Source of the DNA: JACNKV01 sp964388155
Lineage (GTDB): Bacteria > Fidelibacterota > Marinisomatia > Marinisomatales > JACNKV01
Length of the DNA stretch: 9,922 nucleotides
Assembly: GCA_964388155.1 (NCBI GenBank)
Contig: CAYLYH010000052.1
Location: forward strand, 1 to 9,922
Reading direction: 5' to 3'
Shown here: positions 1 through 7,385 of the stretch, piece by piece
Layout of the letters: every line of letters starts with the position of its first letter
Numbering within the stretch: the stretch's first letter is position 1
Translations under genes and position numbers: made by a program
Notes under the pieces: generated by a model
Databases searched by the model: none
Told to the model about the DNA's origin: nothing
What the model saw: the letters and a program-made list of their open reading frames with translations, nothing else

Positions 1-459
1 CTACAGCAAGGCAATCCCACGACAATCATCACTTACGCTATCACACGCCCGCCGGGAGATCACATGAAATGGACTCTGACCAATCCAAGCACAGATGAAG
101 CCTACGAATTGGAAGGAAAGGGCGCCTTCACCGTCCCGACCACAACTACATTCCACCTTCAGAAAGTACAGGAGATTCCGACAGAGTTTGCGCTTAGCCA
201 GAACTACCCGAATCCATTCAATCCTGAAACCGTCATCCGTTATCAGTTACCGGTTATCAGTGATGTACAATTAACGGTCTATGATTTGATGGGCAGAGTG
301 GTGAATGAACTGGTGAGTGGTAGAATCAATACTGGCACACATAAAGTCATCTGGAACGGTACGGACGCACATGGCAATCCCGTCGCTTCGGGAATGTATT
401 TGTATCAGCTGAAAACCGACTCCTTTATCAAAACAAGGAAGTTATTGCTGCTTAAATAA
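1..459 (+). CDS. C-terminal part of a T9SS-exported protein (5' end outside window)
   Basis: The frame is open from the first base, so the ATG at 64 is probably internal and the start lies upstream. About 152 residues are visible. The first ~60 resemble the end of a beta-rich extracellular domain. From about residue 62 comes a typical type IX secretion type A sorting domain: a NYPNPFNPET motif, then QLTVYDLMGR, GTHKVIWNG, GNPVASGMYLYQL, ending in a basic/hydrophobic TRKLLLLK. In FCB bacteria such domains direct periplasmic cargo through the T9SS translocon and are removed at the cell surface. The catalytic or binding part of the protein is not in the window, so its function cannot be told. 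The next gene starts one base after the TAA, which suggests one transcript. Confidence 0.9.
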   Translation, partial: LQQGNPTTIITYAITRPPGDHMKWTLTNPSTDEAYELEGKGAFTVPTTTTFHLQKVQEIPTEFALSQNYPNPFNPETVIRYQLPVISDVQLTVYDLMGRVVNELVSGRINTGTHKVIWNGTDAHGNPVASGMYLYQLKTDSFIKTRKLLLLK

Positions 460-460
460 A

Positions 461-2350
461 ATGAAAAACAAAAATCTTATCCTATCTCTATTATTGATTG
501 GGCAATGCATAACCGCATCTGATCAAGCGGAAGAATTGCAGCGTCTCACCGATGAATGGTATGAGCTTCATCCTGGTTCACCTCCGCATTGGATGACGCC
601 GGATGAAATAAGCAGAAAAGATGAAATCGGCCGGGACTTTTTTCCGACAGAACCTCCGCCGGGACCAGTGCGCAATATCGCGGAATTTGAACCGATGGAA
701 GGCGTACTCATCCGATATCCGTTTGGGATTCCGTATGATATTATTGCTGAAATGTCCGAAGATGTAATGGTGACAACGGTTGTATCCGGGCAAAGCCAGG
801 AAAACACGGTTAGAAACTATTACGAGAGCAATAATGTGAATCTTGAGAATTGTAATTTTTTACATGCACCATCCGAATCATATTGGAGCAGGGATTACGG
901 TCCATGGTACATCGTAGACGGAAATAATGAAGTCGGAATTGTTAATTTTGTTTACAATCGTCCGCGCCCGAATGATAATGACATCCCGATTGAGATGGCA
1001 GAATTTCTGGATATCCCACTTTATGGAATGGATATCGTCCACACTGGTGGAAATTACATGACAGACGGCATGGGAATCTCTGCATCCAGTGAGCTTGTTT
1101 GGGAAGAGAATAACCTAAATGAAACACAGATTAATGCGATGGTGGAAGATTTTCTTGGCGTTACTACATACCATGTGATACCCGACCCGAATAATACGTA
1201 CATAAATCACATAGATTGTTGGGGAAAATTTCTGGATGTGGATAAAATCCTTATTCGGGAAGTACCTTCATCCCATGCACAATATGATGAGATAGAAGAA
1301 ACCGTCACTTATTTTGCGAACCAAACATCCTCTTATGGAACGCCGTATGAAATATATCGTGTCTATACGCCACAGGATCAGCCGTATACAAATTCTCTGA
1401 TTTTGAATGATAAAGTGCTAGTTCCTACGACCGGTTCTTCGTGGGATGACGACGCAATAGCGTCTTACGAAAATGCAATGCCCGGCTATGAAATAATCGG
1501 TTTCGATGGCAGTTGGGAATCAACCGATGCTTTACACTGCCGCACGAAAGGCGTTGCCGATAGAGGAATGCTGCAAATTAAACACTTTCCTATCTTAGGC
1601 GAAGTTGAACCAAACATAGATGGATTTGAAATACTTGTAGAAGTCATAGCATTAAGCGAATCAGGTTTATTGAATCCTAAAGTGTATTATTGTGTGGATA
1701 ATGGACCCTATCATTTATTATACATGTGGCATGCAGGTGGTAATTATAATTCATACTCAGCGATTATCCCAAATATTCAAACAGGTGGCGAAATTGCATA
1801 TTATATCAATGCACAAGATGGATCCGGGCGCATAGCGAATCACCCGTTTATTGGCGCTGCCGATCCGCATATATTTACAATTATCAATGATGAAATTGAG
1901 ACTGTAGTTCAAATGCACCAAGGCTGGAATTTGATTGGAACGCCGTTGACGTTGTCCGATAATTATTATGAATCTGTCTATCCTACATCGACAGAAAATA
2001 CATTTTATTCTTTCGGCTATACTGGCTATGCATCAGAAACTGATTTTACTCCCGGAAATGGTTATTGGCTCCACTTCGCCGAAGAGGGCTCATCGCAGTT
2101 AACAGGATATCAAATCCACGAACAGCAAGTTTACTTAATATATGGTTGGAACCTCATCACCGGGATTACCTCGCCCATCTCAGTCAATGATATCGTTGAC
2201 GCTGATAATATCATTGTTGAAAATACGATATATGAATTTGCCGGGTCTTCCATCGGATATCTCGCCGCGGATTCACTTCATCCGGGAAAGGGATATTGGA
2301 TACGGTCGAATGGTGGAAGTTGGATTACATTGATAGATACAAATCACTAA
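461..2350 (+). CDS. Secreted PPAD-type peptidylarginine deiminase with tandem WN/GYW C-terminal module
   Basis: Likely converts peptidyl-arginine, probably C-terminal arginine, to citrulline and ammonia outside the inner membrane. Residues 1-19 are a signal peptide (cleavage near ITA|S). The deiminase domain (about 70-380) belongs to the agmatine deiminase/PAD_porph family. By recall of Porphyromonas gingivalis PPAD, the catalytic set is complete: D145 (WSRDYGPW), H250 and D252 (YINHIDCWGKF), N311 (PYTNSL) and nucleophile C360 (DALHCRTK). R167 and R169 (VYNRPRP) match the PPAD arginines 152/154 that hold the substrate carboxylate. An Ig-like domain follows (about 385-475, ending HPFIGAADP), as in PPAD. 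Instead of a T9SS domain, residues 486-629 are two 'GWNLI...G-x-GYW' units. LLIGQC is not a proper lipobox, because Q precedes Cys. No clear Shine-Dalgarno sequence. It follows the upstream gene by one base. Confidence 0.93.
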   Translation: MKNKNLILSLLLIGQCITASDQAEELQRLTDEWYELHPGSPPHWMTPDEISRKDEIGRDFFPTEPPPGPVRNIAEFEPMEGVLIRYPFGIPYDIIAEMSEDVMVTTVVSGQSQENTVRNYYESNNVNLENCNFLHAPSESYWSRDYGPWYIVDGNNEVGIVNFVYNRPRPNDNDIPIEMAEFLDIPLYGMDIVHTGGNYMTDGMGISASSELVWEENNLNETQINAMVEDFLGVTTYHVIPDPNNTYINHIDCWGKFLDVDKILIREVPSSHAQYDEIEETVTYFANQTSSYGTPYEIYRVYTPQDQPYTNSLILNDKVLVPTTGSSWDDDAIASYENAMPGYEIIGFDGSWESTDALHCRTKGVADRGMLQIKHFPILGEVEPNIDGFEILVEVIALSESGLLNPKVYYCVDNGPYHLLYMWHAGGNYNSYSAIIPNIQTGGEIAYYINAQDGSGRIANHPFIGAADPHIFTIINDEIETVVQMHQGWNLIGTPLTLSDNYYESVYPTSTENTFYSFGYTGYASETDFTPGNGYWLHFAEEGSSQLTGYQIHEQQVYLIYGWNLITGITSPISVNDIVDADNIIVENTIYEFAGSSIGYLAADSLHPGKGYWIRSNGGSWITLIDTNH

Positions 2351-2366
2351 TTCTATAAAAACTCAA

Positions 2367-3542
2367 ATGCTCATAAAAAATATCATCGGAATAATCATCA
2401 TACTCTTTTCATCAGGGACAGCAGAAAGTTTGTACGATGTCTTTATGGAAGCCGATTCAGCAAATGGATATGACAAATATATCACCTTAAATTCGGATGT
2501 GGTTTATACGGGCGGACTGGGTTCATCGGAGCATTCAATCTATATTGAAGGAAATGGCGCTGTTATCGACTTGAATGAAGGTACGGGGATTTGGATTGCC
2601 GGTGATGAAAATGCAACCGGATCGATAAATATAAATAGATGTACTATTATTTACGGAGGCTACTACGGCATCAATCTCTCGGGGTACTCAGATAATTTTA
2701 TTACGAATTGTAACATTATCAGTTCGTATTGGGGAATTCACGTGAACGACTCCGTTCGAGTAACAATCCAGAACGTGAATTTAGTTGGAAATGAGTATGG
2801 TGTTGCGGTTAGCGGTAACCGGACTAATATATTTATTGACTATGTGAACGTATGGAATAATACCGATAATTTCATGATAAACTGTTTTGGGTGAGGGACT
2901 ATTTGGGAGGAGTATCTTCCCATTCCCGGAACACATAACAGAACTGCAGACCCATTATTTATGGATGTCGGTAATTTCGATTTCTCCTATCCGATGACAT
3001 CTCCCTGCGTGGATGTTGGTGTCCCGGAGATGATGGACCCCGACGGCTCTCAAAGTGATATCGGGTCAGGATATTTTAACCATCAGATACTCATAACGAC
3101 TGAAATCCCCACCCAGAGTCATTGGAATATTGTTGGTCTTCCGGTCATCGTTACCGACCCGCAAGTGGAAGATGTGTTTCCTCAATCAATTGAAAACACT
3201 TTATTTACCATCGATGAAGAAGGTGATTATCTTGCAGAGGACAGTTTAAGGACAGGAAGAGGATACTGGCTTAGATATTTTGAAGACGGCGTTGAAAATA
3301 TTACCGGTAATCCAATAACGACCAATATCGTAATACTTCAAAGCGGTTGGAATTTAATTAGCGGAATATCTGCAGCTGTTGCGGTGTCTGCTATAATTGA
3401 TGAGGATAGTCTTATCGTTCAAAATACAATATTTTATTATGATGATAGACATTATCTTCTCGCTGATACACTGAAACCAGGAAAAGGTTATTGGCTCAAG
3501 TCCAGTGGCGATGGGACGATTGAAATTCGATTAAACCCATAA
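2367..3542 (+). pseudogene. Secreted parallel beta-helix protein interrupted by one in-frame UGA
   Basis: The frame starts at 2367 with a signal peptide (MLIKNIIGIIIILFSSGTA) and runs to a UGA at 2892-2894 (codon 176). It then continues in the same frame without another stop to TAA at 3540-3542. Residues about 25-230 look like a right-handed beta-helix of the NosD/pectate-lyase type: repeated short strands with N-rich turns, such as NCNIISSYWGIHV. After the UGA comes the usual closing segment of such proteins (ADPLFMD...SPCVDVG...DPDGSQSDIG). One protein is therefore being described, not two. Residues 251-391 are two WN/GYW units matching the end of the preceding deiminase. The UGA may be a nonsense mutation, a sequencing error, or be read through. 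If it is a true stop, the product is a 175-residue secreted fragment without the C-terminal module, and the downstream part would need reinitiation, for example at ATG 2961. Confidence 0.75.
2904..2922 (+). other. Hairpin just downstream of the in-frame UGA
   Basis: Seven paired bases, tgggagg / cttccca including one G-U pair, enclose the five-base loop agtat. The loop begins 16 nt after the UGA at 2892-2894 and has G at its second position. In spacing and loop base this loosely fits the bacterial SECIS rule. It could equally be chance, and no selenocysteine function is known for beta-helix proteins. Confidence 0.35.
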
Positions 3543-3584
3543 CATAAAGTATTTCTAAATTGCACAATTGTTTCAACGTGTTTT

Positions 3585-3914
3585 ATGGATAAAACAGAGA
3601 AAAAACAAATCAAAGCAAATGTTAAGGCGATGAAAAAAGCCGCCAAATCATCACAAGAAAAAGTCGTCATAGAATCAAAATCGAATGTACCCTCTTCAGC
3701 TGTTCGATTTGCAGAGAGTGTTAAGGGAATTATTTACTTAATTCTTTCTATATCTTTATTTGTGGCAATTATTCTTGGGCAACGTGGGATGATTATTACG
3801 CTCGATGATATCATCGGGAGTTTAATTCTTGCCACGACGGGAAAGGTGATTTTAATCGTTATTGCTGCTGCATTGCTAATCTATGGACTTAAACAGCTTC
3901 GGCTGGTGAAATAA
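3585..3914 (+). CDS. Small two-helix inner-membrane protein, family not recognised
   Basis: 109 residues. The first ~45 are polar and lysine-rich (MDKTEKKQIKANVKAMKKAA), probably a cytosolic amphipathic tail. Two hydrophobic segments follow: about 48-64 (GIIYLILSISLFVAIIL) and about 78-101 (a stretch ending VILIVIAAALLIYGL). They are joined by a short loop with LDD, and the protein ends in a basic KQLRLVK. No enzymatic motif is visible and I do not recognise the family. There is no obvious Shine-Dalgarno sequence before ATG 3585. The nearest neighbours are the beta-helix gene 42 bases upstream and glutaredoxin 19 bases downstream, the latter close enough for co-transcription. Confidence 0.75.
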   Translation: MDKTEKKQIKANVKAMKKAAKSSQEKVVIESKSNVPSSAVRFAESVKGIIYLILSISLFVAIILGQRGMIITLDDIIGSLILATTGKVILIVIAAALLIYGLKQLRLVK

Positions 3915-3933
3915 ACTTAATAATAGGAAATTA

Positions 3934-4167
3934 ATGAACTTCAAAATTTACACAACAAACTGGTGTCCGTATTGTACAGCTGCAAAGCGACTATTACAGG
4001 AAAAAGGGTTAGATTACGAAGAAATTGATATTGAAAAACGTGAGATGTCAAGAGAGGATCTCGAAAAGATTACCGGTGGACGTTCAGTCCAACAAATTGT
4101 GATGGATGATAAACCGATTGGCGGTTATGATGACCTACAGGCGTTAGCAGCATCCGGAAAAATATAA
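3934..4167 (+). CDS. grxC: Glutaredoxin (GrxC-like, CPYC) lacking the cis-proline
   Basis: 77 residues, a normal length for a bacterial glutaredoxin 3. It would reduce disulfides or glutathione mixed disulfides in the cytosol. The fold order is clear: beta strand KIYTTNW, active site C11-P-Y-C14, helix AAKRLLQEKG, strand YEEIDIE, then GGRSVQQIVMDDKPIGGYDDLQAL with the GG(Y)DD glutathione-binding end. The odd point is residue 53. The family almost always has T/S-V-P-Q here with a cis-proline next to the active site, but this copy reads S-V-Q-Q (codon CAA at 4090-4092, one base from CCA). The start is supported by AGGA at 3925-3928, five bases before the ATG. Confidence 0.93.
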   Translation: MNFKIYTTNWCPYCTAAKRLLQEKGLDYEEIDIEKREMSREDLEKITGGRSVQQIVMDDKPIGGYDDLQALAASGKI

Positions 4168-4199
4168 TCACTACTCACCACGAAACATGAACCAATCGC

Positions 4200-6317
4200 T
4201 CAATGAAGAAGGGTGACCTTCCGCCACGTATGTGTTGAATTACTTTTAACACGGATAAAATACACTCCGGATGGAGCTTTCTTCCCGTTTGCTATCCGTC
4301 CGTCCCAAGAAAAATGGTCATAATACCCGGCATCTAAGTTTCCGGTGAATAGTGTCGCAACCGTTTGCCCGGATAGGTTCACGACACTGACATCTATCTT
4401 TTTTTCTTCGTGTAAAATAATTCGTATCCGTGTCCGGCTAACAGTTGTTCCACTGAGCGGAAATGGATTTGGATAAGGTTTGGAGATGGTAATCCGGTTA
4501 TTGGGGAGCGGTGTTATCATCGTGAAAAAAGAGGACACGCCACCATCATTTACTATTTGAGCCCCCGACAGATTTTCCACGAATACACTCCAGTGGTAAA
4601 GTGTGTGGTTGGTTAGCGTTTCCGTTATAGAATAGCTTGTGTCTTGCCCAATATAAACCGTATCCATAAATTCAGGATTTACGCCAAATGCCAGTTTGTA
4701 GAGGAGAACATCATCTTCATTCACACTTCCTGAAGGATGCCAGGACAATGTCGGTGACAGCGTTTGGATGGTTTGTCCATTCTCCGGCTGATGCAGTACG
4801 AAGGAGAACGGAGGTTCTATTTCTAAAACACCATCCGTGATTTCGATGGTATAATCAAAATCGCTGCCAACATTATCTTGACTGACCACGACCAATGTCA
4901 GCCATTCATACCCTGAACCCGGATCAATATTAAGAGGATTTCCGGTTTTGACTAAATGATATCCTGCGGATGTTTTCAGAATCGCATGCAGCTGCAAATC
5001 ACTTTGCGGACCATCTAAATTTGTAAGCTCGGCAGATATTGGCGTGTCTGTTATAATGTTACTATATTGAGACCCGAACTTCTTGAGAGATGTACTATTG
5101 ATAGTTGTTTGAGAGCCCTCAGAAAAGAGTTTCGTCGTATATATTCTGGGTGATGTAATCGAAAAGTCTTCGGCTTCTTCGTAGCTGTAAATCTCTGCCC
5201 CGGGTCCGGGAGAAGATGAGAGCATTCGGTTTGCGACAGCCATTTTGTTTAATGCATCCTTGAATGAAGAATGTTCAGGGCTTAGTCCGTCCGTAATAGC
5301 CTGATGACTAAAATCATCTTCTTCACTGTCGGTGTTTACACCTTCTTCAAATATACGCTTTACTGTCTCACTGCCATCAAGATGTTCGCCGATATATTCA
5401 AAGTAAATATATGAACCGTACCAATGAGTTCCACCGGTTTTATCTAATGATTCTTCGGGGATATTAAACCAGGAGACTAAGTATTGATAACAATCGTTTA
5501 TATCATCGTAGAGTTCATCTTCCATCCATACCGCAGTTGCTTCTAACAGCCAGGGCATTTCATGTCCGTCGTATCCGTATTGGATTGCATGAAAGAATTC
5601 GTGCGCCGCGGTTACCTGAATACTTTCAAGTTCTGTATTGGGAAATCCATTATAGTTATTTCGCATCGCCATATAACTTGTAAATGCATTTATTTCTTGA
5701 ACATTAGGGGAATTTTCGTTATTTCCTGTATTTTGAGCATAATATTCCGACTGAACGTATCCGTAATATCCTGTAGCTAATTTTCGGATATAAACATCAT
5801 ATCCCTCAGATCCTCCATTGTCATAATTACCGGGAAGCCAACCATCACTTGGTGGACGTATATATCCCATCGTATTTATTTCGGTGTCATACACATGATT
5901 AAAGACATTCGCCATTTGCACGACATAATCAGAGCTGCTTACTGCATGAATGCCTGTCAACGTGTAATGAAAACGAAAGATTCCCTCATCGTACATATAA
6001 TCCAACCCAACTGATTCGGAACGTACATCACGGTCTGCATGATCACCATTGACTTTATAGTCTCTAAATTGATATCCCGAGGATTCTAAACGGGTTTTAA
6101 TGTCATCGGGAAGCATATATCCATGCAAAGTTAATTCGTGTAAATGAGGTGTAAGATGCCGGTGCTCAAAATCGTCTTTCGAATCATCTCCGGTAAACGC
6201 AGAGATGACAATTTCCGCCGACTGAATGGTCTGTTCAAGATCAACCCTTTTTTCGGCAAAAAGTGACACAAGGAAAAGGCAAAATATGAAATATGGATTA
6301 GATTTAATGCTTTTCAT
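4200..6317 (-). CDS. Secreted HExxH metallopeptidase (MXAN_6640-like) with T9SS sorting domain
   Basis: 705 residues from the chosen start. A signal peptide covers about 1-21 (FIFCLFLVSLFA). The peptidase core has H239-E-F-F-H243 followed by AIQYGYD, and then LLEATAVWMED, whose E259 is a good candidate for the third zinc ligand. This layout resembles the putative metalloproteases called the MXAN_6640 family, whose substrates are unknown to me. A fibronectin III-like beta-sandwich lies at about 505-600 (PENGQTIQTLSPTLSW ... YHWSVFVEN). The last ~95 residues are a T9SS domain (KPYPNPFPLSGT ... SGVYFIRV ... WRKVTLLH), so it is probably released or anchored at the surface. I prefer ATG 6317 to ATG 6335 because AAGGA lies five bases before it. 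It overlaps the small upstream gene by 14 bases. TGA is the stop. Confidence 0.88.
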   Translation of the reverse strand: MKSIKSNPYFIFCLFLVSLFAEKRVDLEQTIQSAEIVISAFTGDDSKDDFEHRHLTPHLHELTLHGYMLPDDIKTRLESSGYQFRDYKVNGDHADRDVRSESVGLDYMYDEGIFRFHYTLTGIHAVSSSDYVVQMANVFNHVYDTEINTMGYIRPPSDGWLPGNYDNGGSEGYDVYIRKLATGYYGYVQSEYYAQNTGNNENSPNVQEINAFTSYMAMRNNYNGFPNTELESIQVTAAHEFFHAIQYGYDGHEMPWLLEATAVWMEDELYDDINDCYQYLVSWFNIPEESLDKTGGTHWYGSYIYFEYIGEHLDGSETVKRIFEEGVNTDSEEDDFSHQAITDGLSPEHSSFKDALNKMAVANRMLSSSPGPGAEIYSYEEAEDFSITSPRIYTTKLFSEGSQTTINSTSLKKFGSQYSNIITDTPISAELTNLDGPQSDLQLHAILKTSAGYHLVKTGNPLNIDPGSGYEWLTLVVVSQDNVGSDFDYTIEITDGVLEIEPPFSFVLHQPENGQTIQTLSPTLSWHPSGSVNEDDVLLYKLAFGVNPEFMDTVYIGQDTSYSITETLTNHTLYHWSVFVENLSGAQIVNDGGVSSFFTMITPLPNNRITISKPYPNPFPLSGTTVSRTRIRIILHEEKKIDVSVVNLSGQTVATLFTGNLDAGYYDHFSWDGRIANGKKAPSGVYFIRVKSNSTHTWRKVTLLH

Positions 6318-6432
6318 AGAATTCCTTTTCAGCATCTTTTAGCTTCTTCTTCCGATAATATAGTCGGACAAACACAGCCATAACCAAAAGTCCGAGTGCA
6401 TAAAAGATTGCAAAATATGTGAGAGTTGGCAT
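6304..6432 (-). CDS. Tiny single-pass membrane protein (42 aa), CcmD-like only in appearance
   Basis: Reading the minus strand from ATG at 6432 gives MPTLTYFAIFYALGLLVMAV, then FVRLYY, then a strongly basic RKKKLKDAEKEFYEKH and TAA at 6304-6306. This is one hydrophobic helix (about residues 5-25) followed by a charged, helical cytosolic tail, matching the positive-inside rule. Its ATG shares a base with the TGA of the upstream gene (TGATG). GGTGA at 6443-6439 stands six bases before the ATG. Its end overlaps the metallopeptidase start by 14 bases. The double overlap, ribosome site and membrane topology make it a likely real gene. The general shape resembles CcmD-type small proteins, but no sequence link is shown, and neither neighbour is a cytochrome c maturation gene. 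Confidence 0.7.
   Translation of the reverse strand: MPTLTYFAIFYALGLLVMAVFVRLYYRKKKLKDAEKEFYEKH
6323..6327 (-). promoter_or_regulatory. Ribosome binding site AAGGA for the metallopeptidase
   Basis: Read on the minus strand, AAGGA sits five bases before ATG 6317. It favours this start over ATG 6335, which has only a weak AAAAG in front. The site lies inside the 3' end of the small gene 6304..6432. Confidence 0.6.
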
Positions 6433-7085
6433 CAAGATTCACCGAACAACTTCGGTCGTAAATAATGGTCATAAACATACGTTCCAAACAAGAGTGTGAG
6501 CCCGGAGATTAATTCCCAGGATGAAGCCGATTTATTATCTTGCTCCAAAATCCCTGCAAAAGTAAGGGATGTCCCTGTGATGTATAAGGCTGTTCGGAAT
6601 CGTTTGTAGCGAAGTGACATAGGTTTTGTTGCCGGGGAGGGCGAAGTAGTTGAACGTTGTTTTTCTGCCAGCTCATCTTCGATTTCGCTTACGGGGAATC
6701 GCATAGAGAGCAAAATCTCCGGAGGATTGCTGGATTGATAAAATTCAAATGTTTCAATAGAGCGTGCAATTTGAAAAGAAATCTGCGTGGATTCATCCGT
6801 ATTGATGGCTTCCACTGCGGTGACGGGGAACATAATATCCGTGTTAGAAATCGTATTTGTATCAGAGACAGCATTATAAATTGTGAGGTAAAACCATCCG
6901 TTGTCTGCTGCCCATCCGGTAATATCACCTTTGTTCACATGAGTGGTAGACCGTAATTGGACAAATGCTCCATTTCGTTTGATCTCCAGATTGATTCCGG
7001 TGATTTGAGGTCTCATTTGACCGTTCACCATACTGAATGTGATAGCCCAAAATAAGAGATTCGTATAGTAATGTTTCAGATGCAT
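6432..7085 (-). CDS. Exported protein with AMIN-like beta domain and C-terminal membrane segments
   Basis: 217 residues. A signal peptide spans about 1-22 (LLFWAITFSMVNG). Residues 28-131 form a beta-rich domain with alternating strands (INLEIKRNGAFVQLR, GWFYLTIYN, TQISFQI) closed by FEFYQSSNPPEILLSMRFP. This pattern recalls AMIN/secretin-associated domains, where a strand precedes 'NPPRLVLDL'. A Ser/Thr/Pro-rich linker follows (about 143-155), then two hydrophobic segments (about 164-180 and 190-206) separated by a short polar loop. It probably sits in the envelope, perhaps binding cell-wall or envelope partners; the exact role is unknown. No Shine-Dalgarno is seen before ATG 7085. Its TGA overlaps the next small gene, so the three minus-strand genes look like one operon starting here. 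Confidence 0.75.
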   Translation of the reverse strand: MHLKHYYTNLLFWAITFSMVNGQMRPQITGINLEIKRNGAFVQLRSTTHVNKGDITGWAADNGWFYLTIYNAVSDTNTISNTDIMFPVTAVEAINTDESTQISFQIARSIETFEFYQSSNPPEILLSMRFPVSEIEDELAEKQRSTTSPSPATKPMSLRYKRFRTALYITGTSLTFAGILEQDNKSASSWELISGLTLLFGTYVYDHYLRPKLFGES

Positions 7086-7112
7086 GACGTGAAAATACGG
7101 AAATTATGAATA

Positions 7113-7131
7113 GTGTTAAAGTGTTAAAGTG
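7113..7131. repeat. Short direct repeat, gtgttaaa x2 plus gtg
   Basis: Two perfect copies of gtgttaaa (7113-7120, 7121-7128) followed by a partial third. It lies 28-46 bases upstream of the minus-strand operon start, just ahead of an AT-rich stretch (cataattt on the minus strand) that could be part of its promoter. It could be a binding site or simply slippage; nothing in the sequence decides. Confidence 0.4.
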
Positions 7132-7235
7132 CCTGCCTAAAGGGGGCGGACGGAGGATACCTTTGATTGGTTCAAGTGTCTATGCGGAAAAGTGGAAAAT
7201 GAATATTTTTTGAATGATAATCTGATATCCATTTG

Positions 7236-7263
7236 TTGACAAAGCACTCTTATGTTGGATTCA
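7236..7263 (+). promoter_or_regulatory. Possible promoter for tRNA-Gly
   Basis: A perfect TTGACA (-35-like, 7236-7241) is followed after 16 bases by GATTCA (7258-7263), a poor -10. It lies about 45 bases upstream of the mature tRNA 5' end, a fitting distance. The -35 is convincing, the -10 is not. Confidence 0.35.
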
Positions 7264-7305
7264 CTCTTGTCCTGTCAGTAAAAACCTGCTAAATTTCCCA
7301 TCGCT

Positions 7306-7377
7306 GCGGGCGTCGTATAATGGTTATTACCCGAGCTTCCCAAGCTCGTGACGTGAGTTCGATTCTCATCGCCCGCT
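7306..7377 (+). tRNA. tRNA-Gly (anticodon CCC)
   Basis: 72 nt with full cloverleaf. The acceptor stem is gcgggcg (7306-7312) with cgcccgc (7370-7376), and the discriminator is T7377. The D arm is gta/tac with loop taatggttat. The anticodon stem cgagc/gctcg holds the loop ttcccaa, with anticodon CCC at 7339-7341 reading GGG. The T arm is gtgag/ctcat with loop ttcgatt. The 3' CCA is not encoded and would be added after transcription. No tRNA-linked integrase or att-like repeat is seen nearby. Confidence 0.96.
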
Positions 7378-7385
7378 CTACCCCC

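Noticed and set aside
494..510. Lipoprotein signal in the deiminase (LLIGQC)
   Set aside because: The residue before Cys is Gln, not Gly/Ala/Ser; a normal signal peptidase I site (ITA|S) follows.
2892..2894. Reassignment of UGA to tryptophan (alternative genetic code) to explain the in-frame UGA
   Set aside because: Two minus-strand genes end in TGA exactly where their C-termini should end, including after the T9SS tail WRKVTLLH, and TGG is common.
2961..3542. Separate gene starting at ATG 2961
   Set aside because: It begins in the middle of the beta-helix closing segment (ADPLF-M-D), has no signal peptide or ribosome site, and is in the same frame as the upstream part, so it is the rest of one interrupted gene.
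6657..6956. Plus-strand frame opposite the AMIN-like gene
   Set aside because: There is no signal, motif or ribosome site; the minus-strand gene is supported by a signal peptide and coupling to its neighbours.
7306..7377. tRNA-Gly as an integration site for a mobile element
   Set aside because: No integrase, no repeat of the tRNA 3' end and no transposase were seen; the terminator directly after the tRNA is intact.
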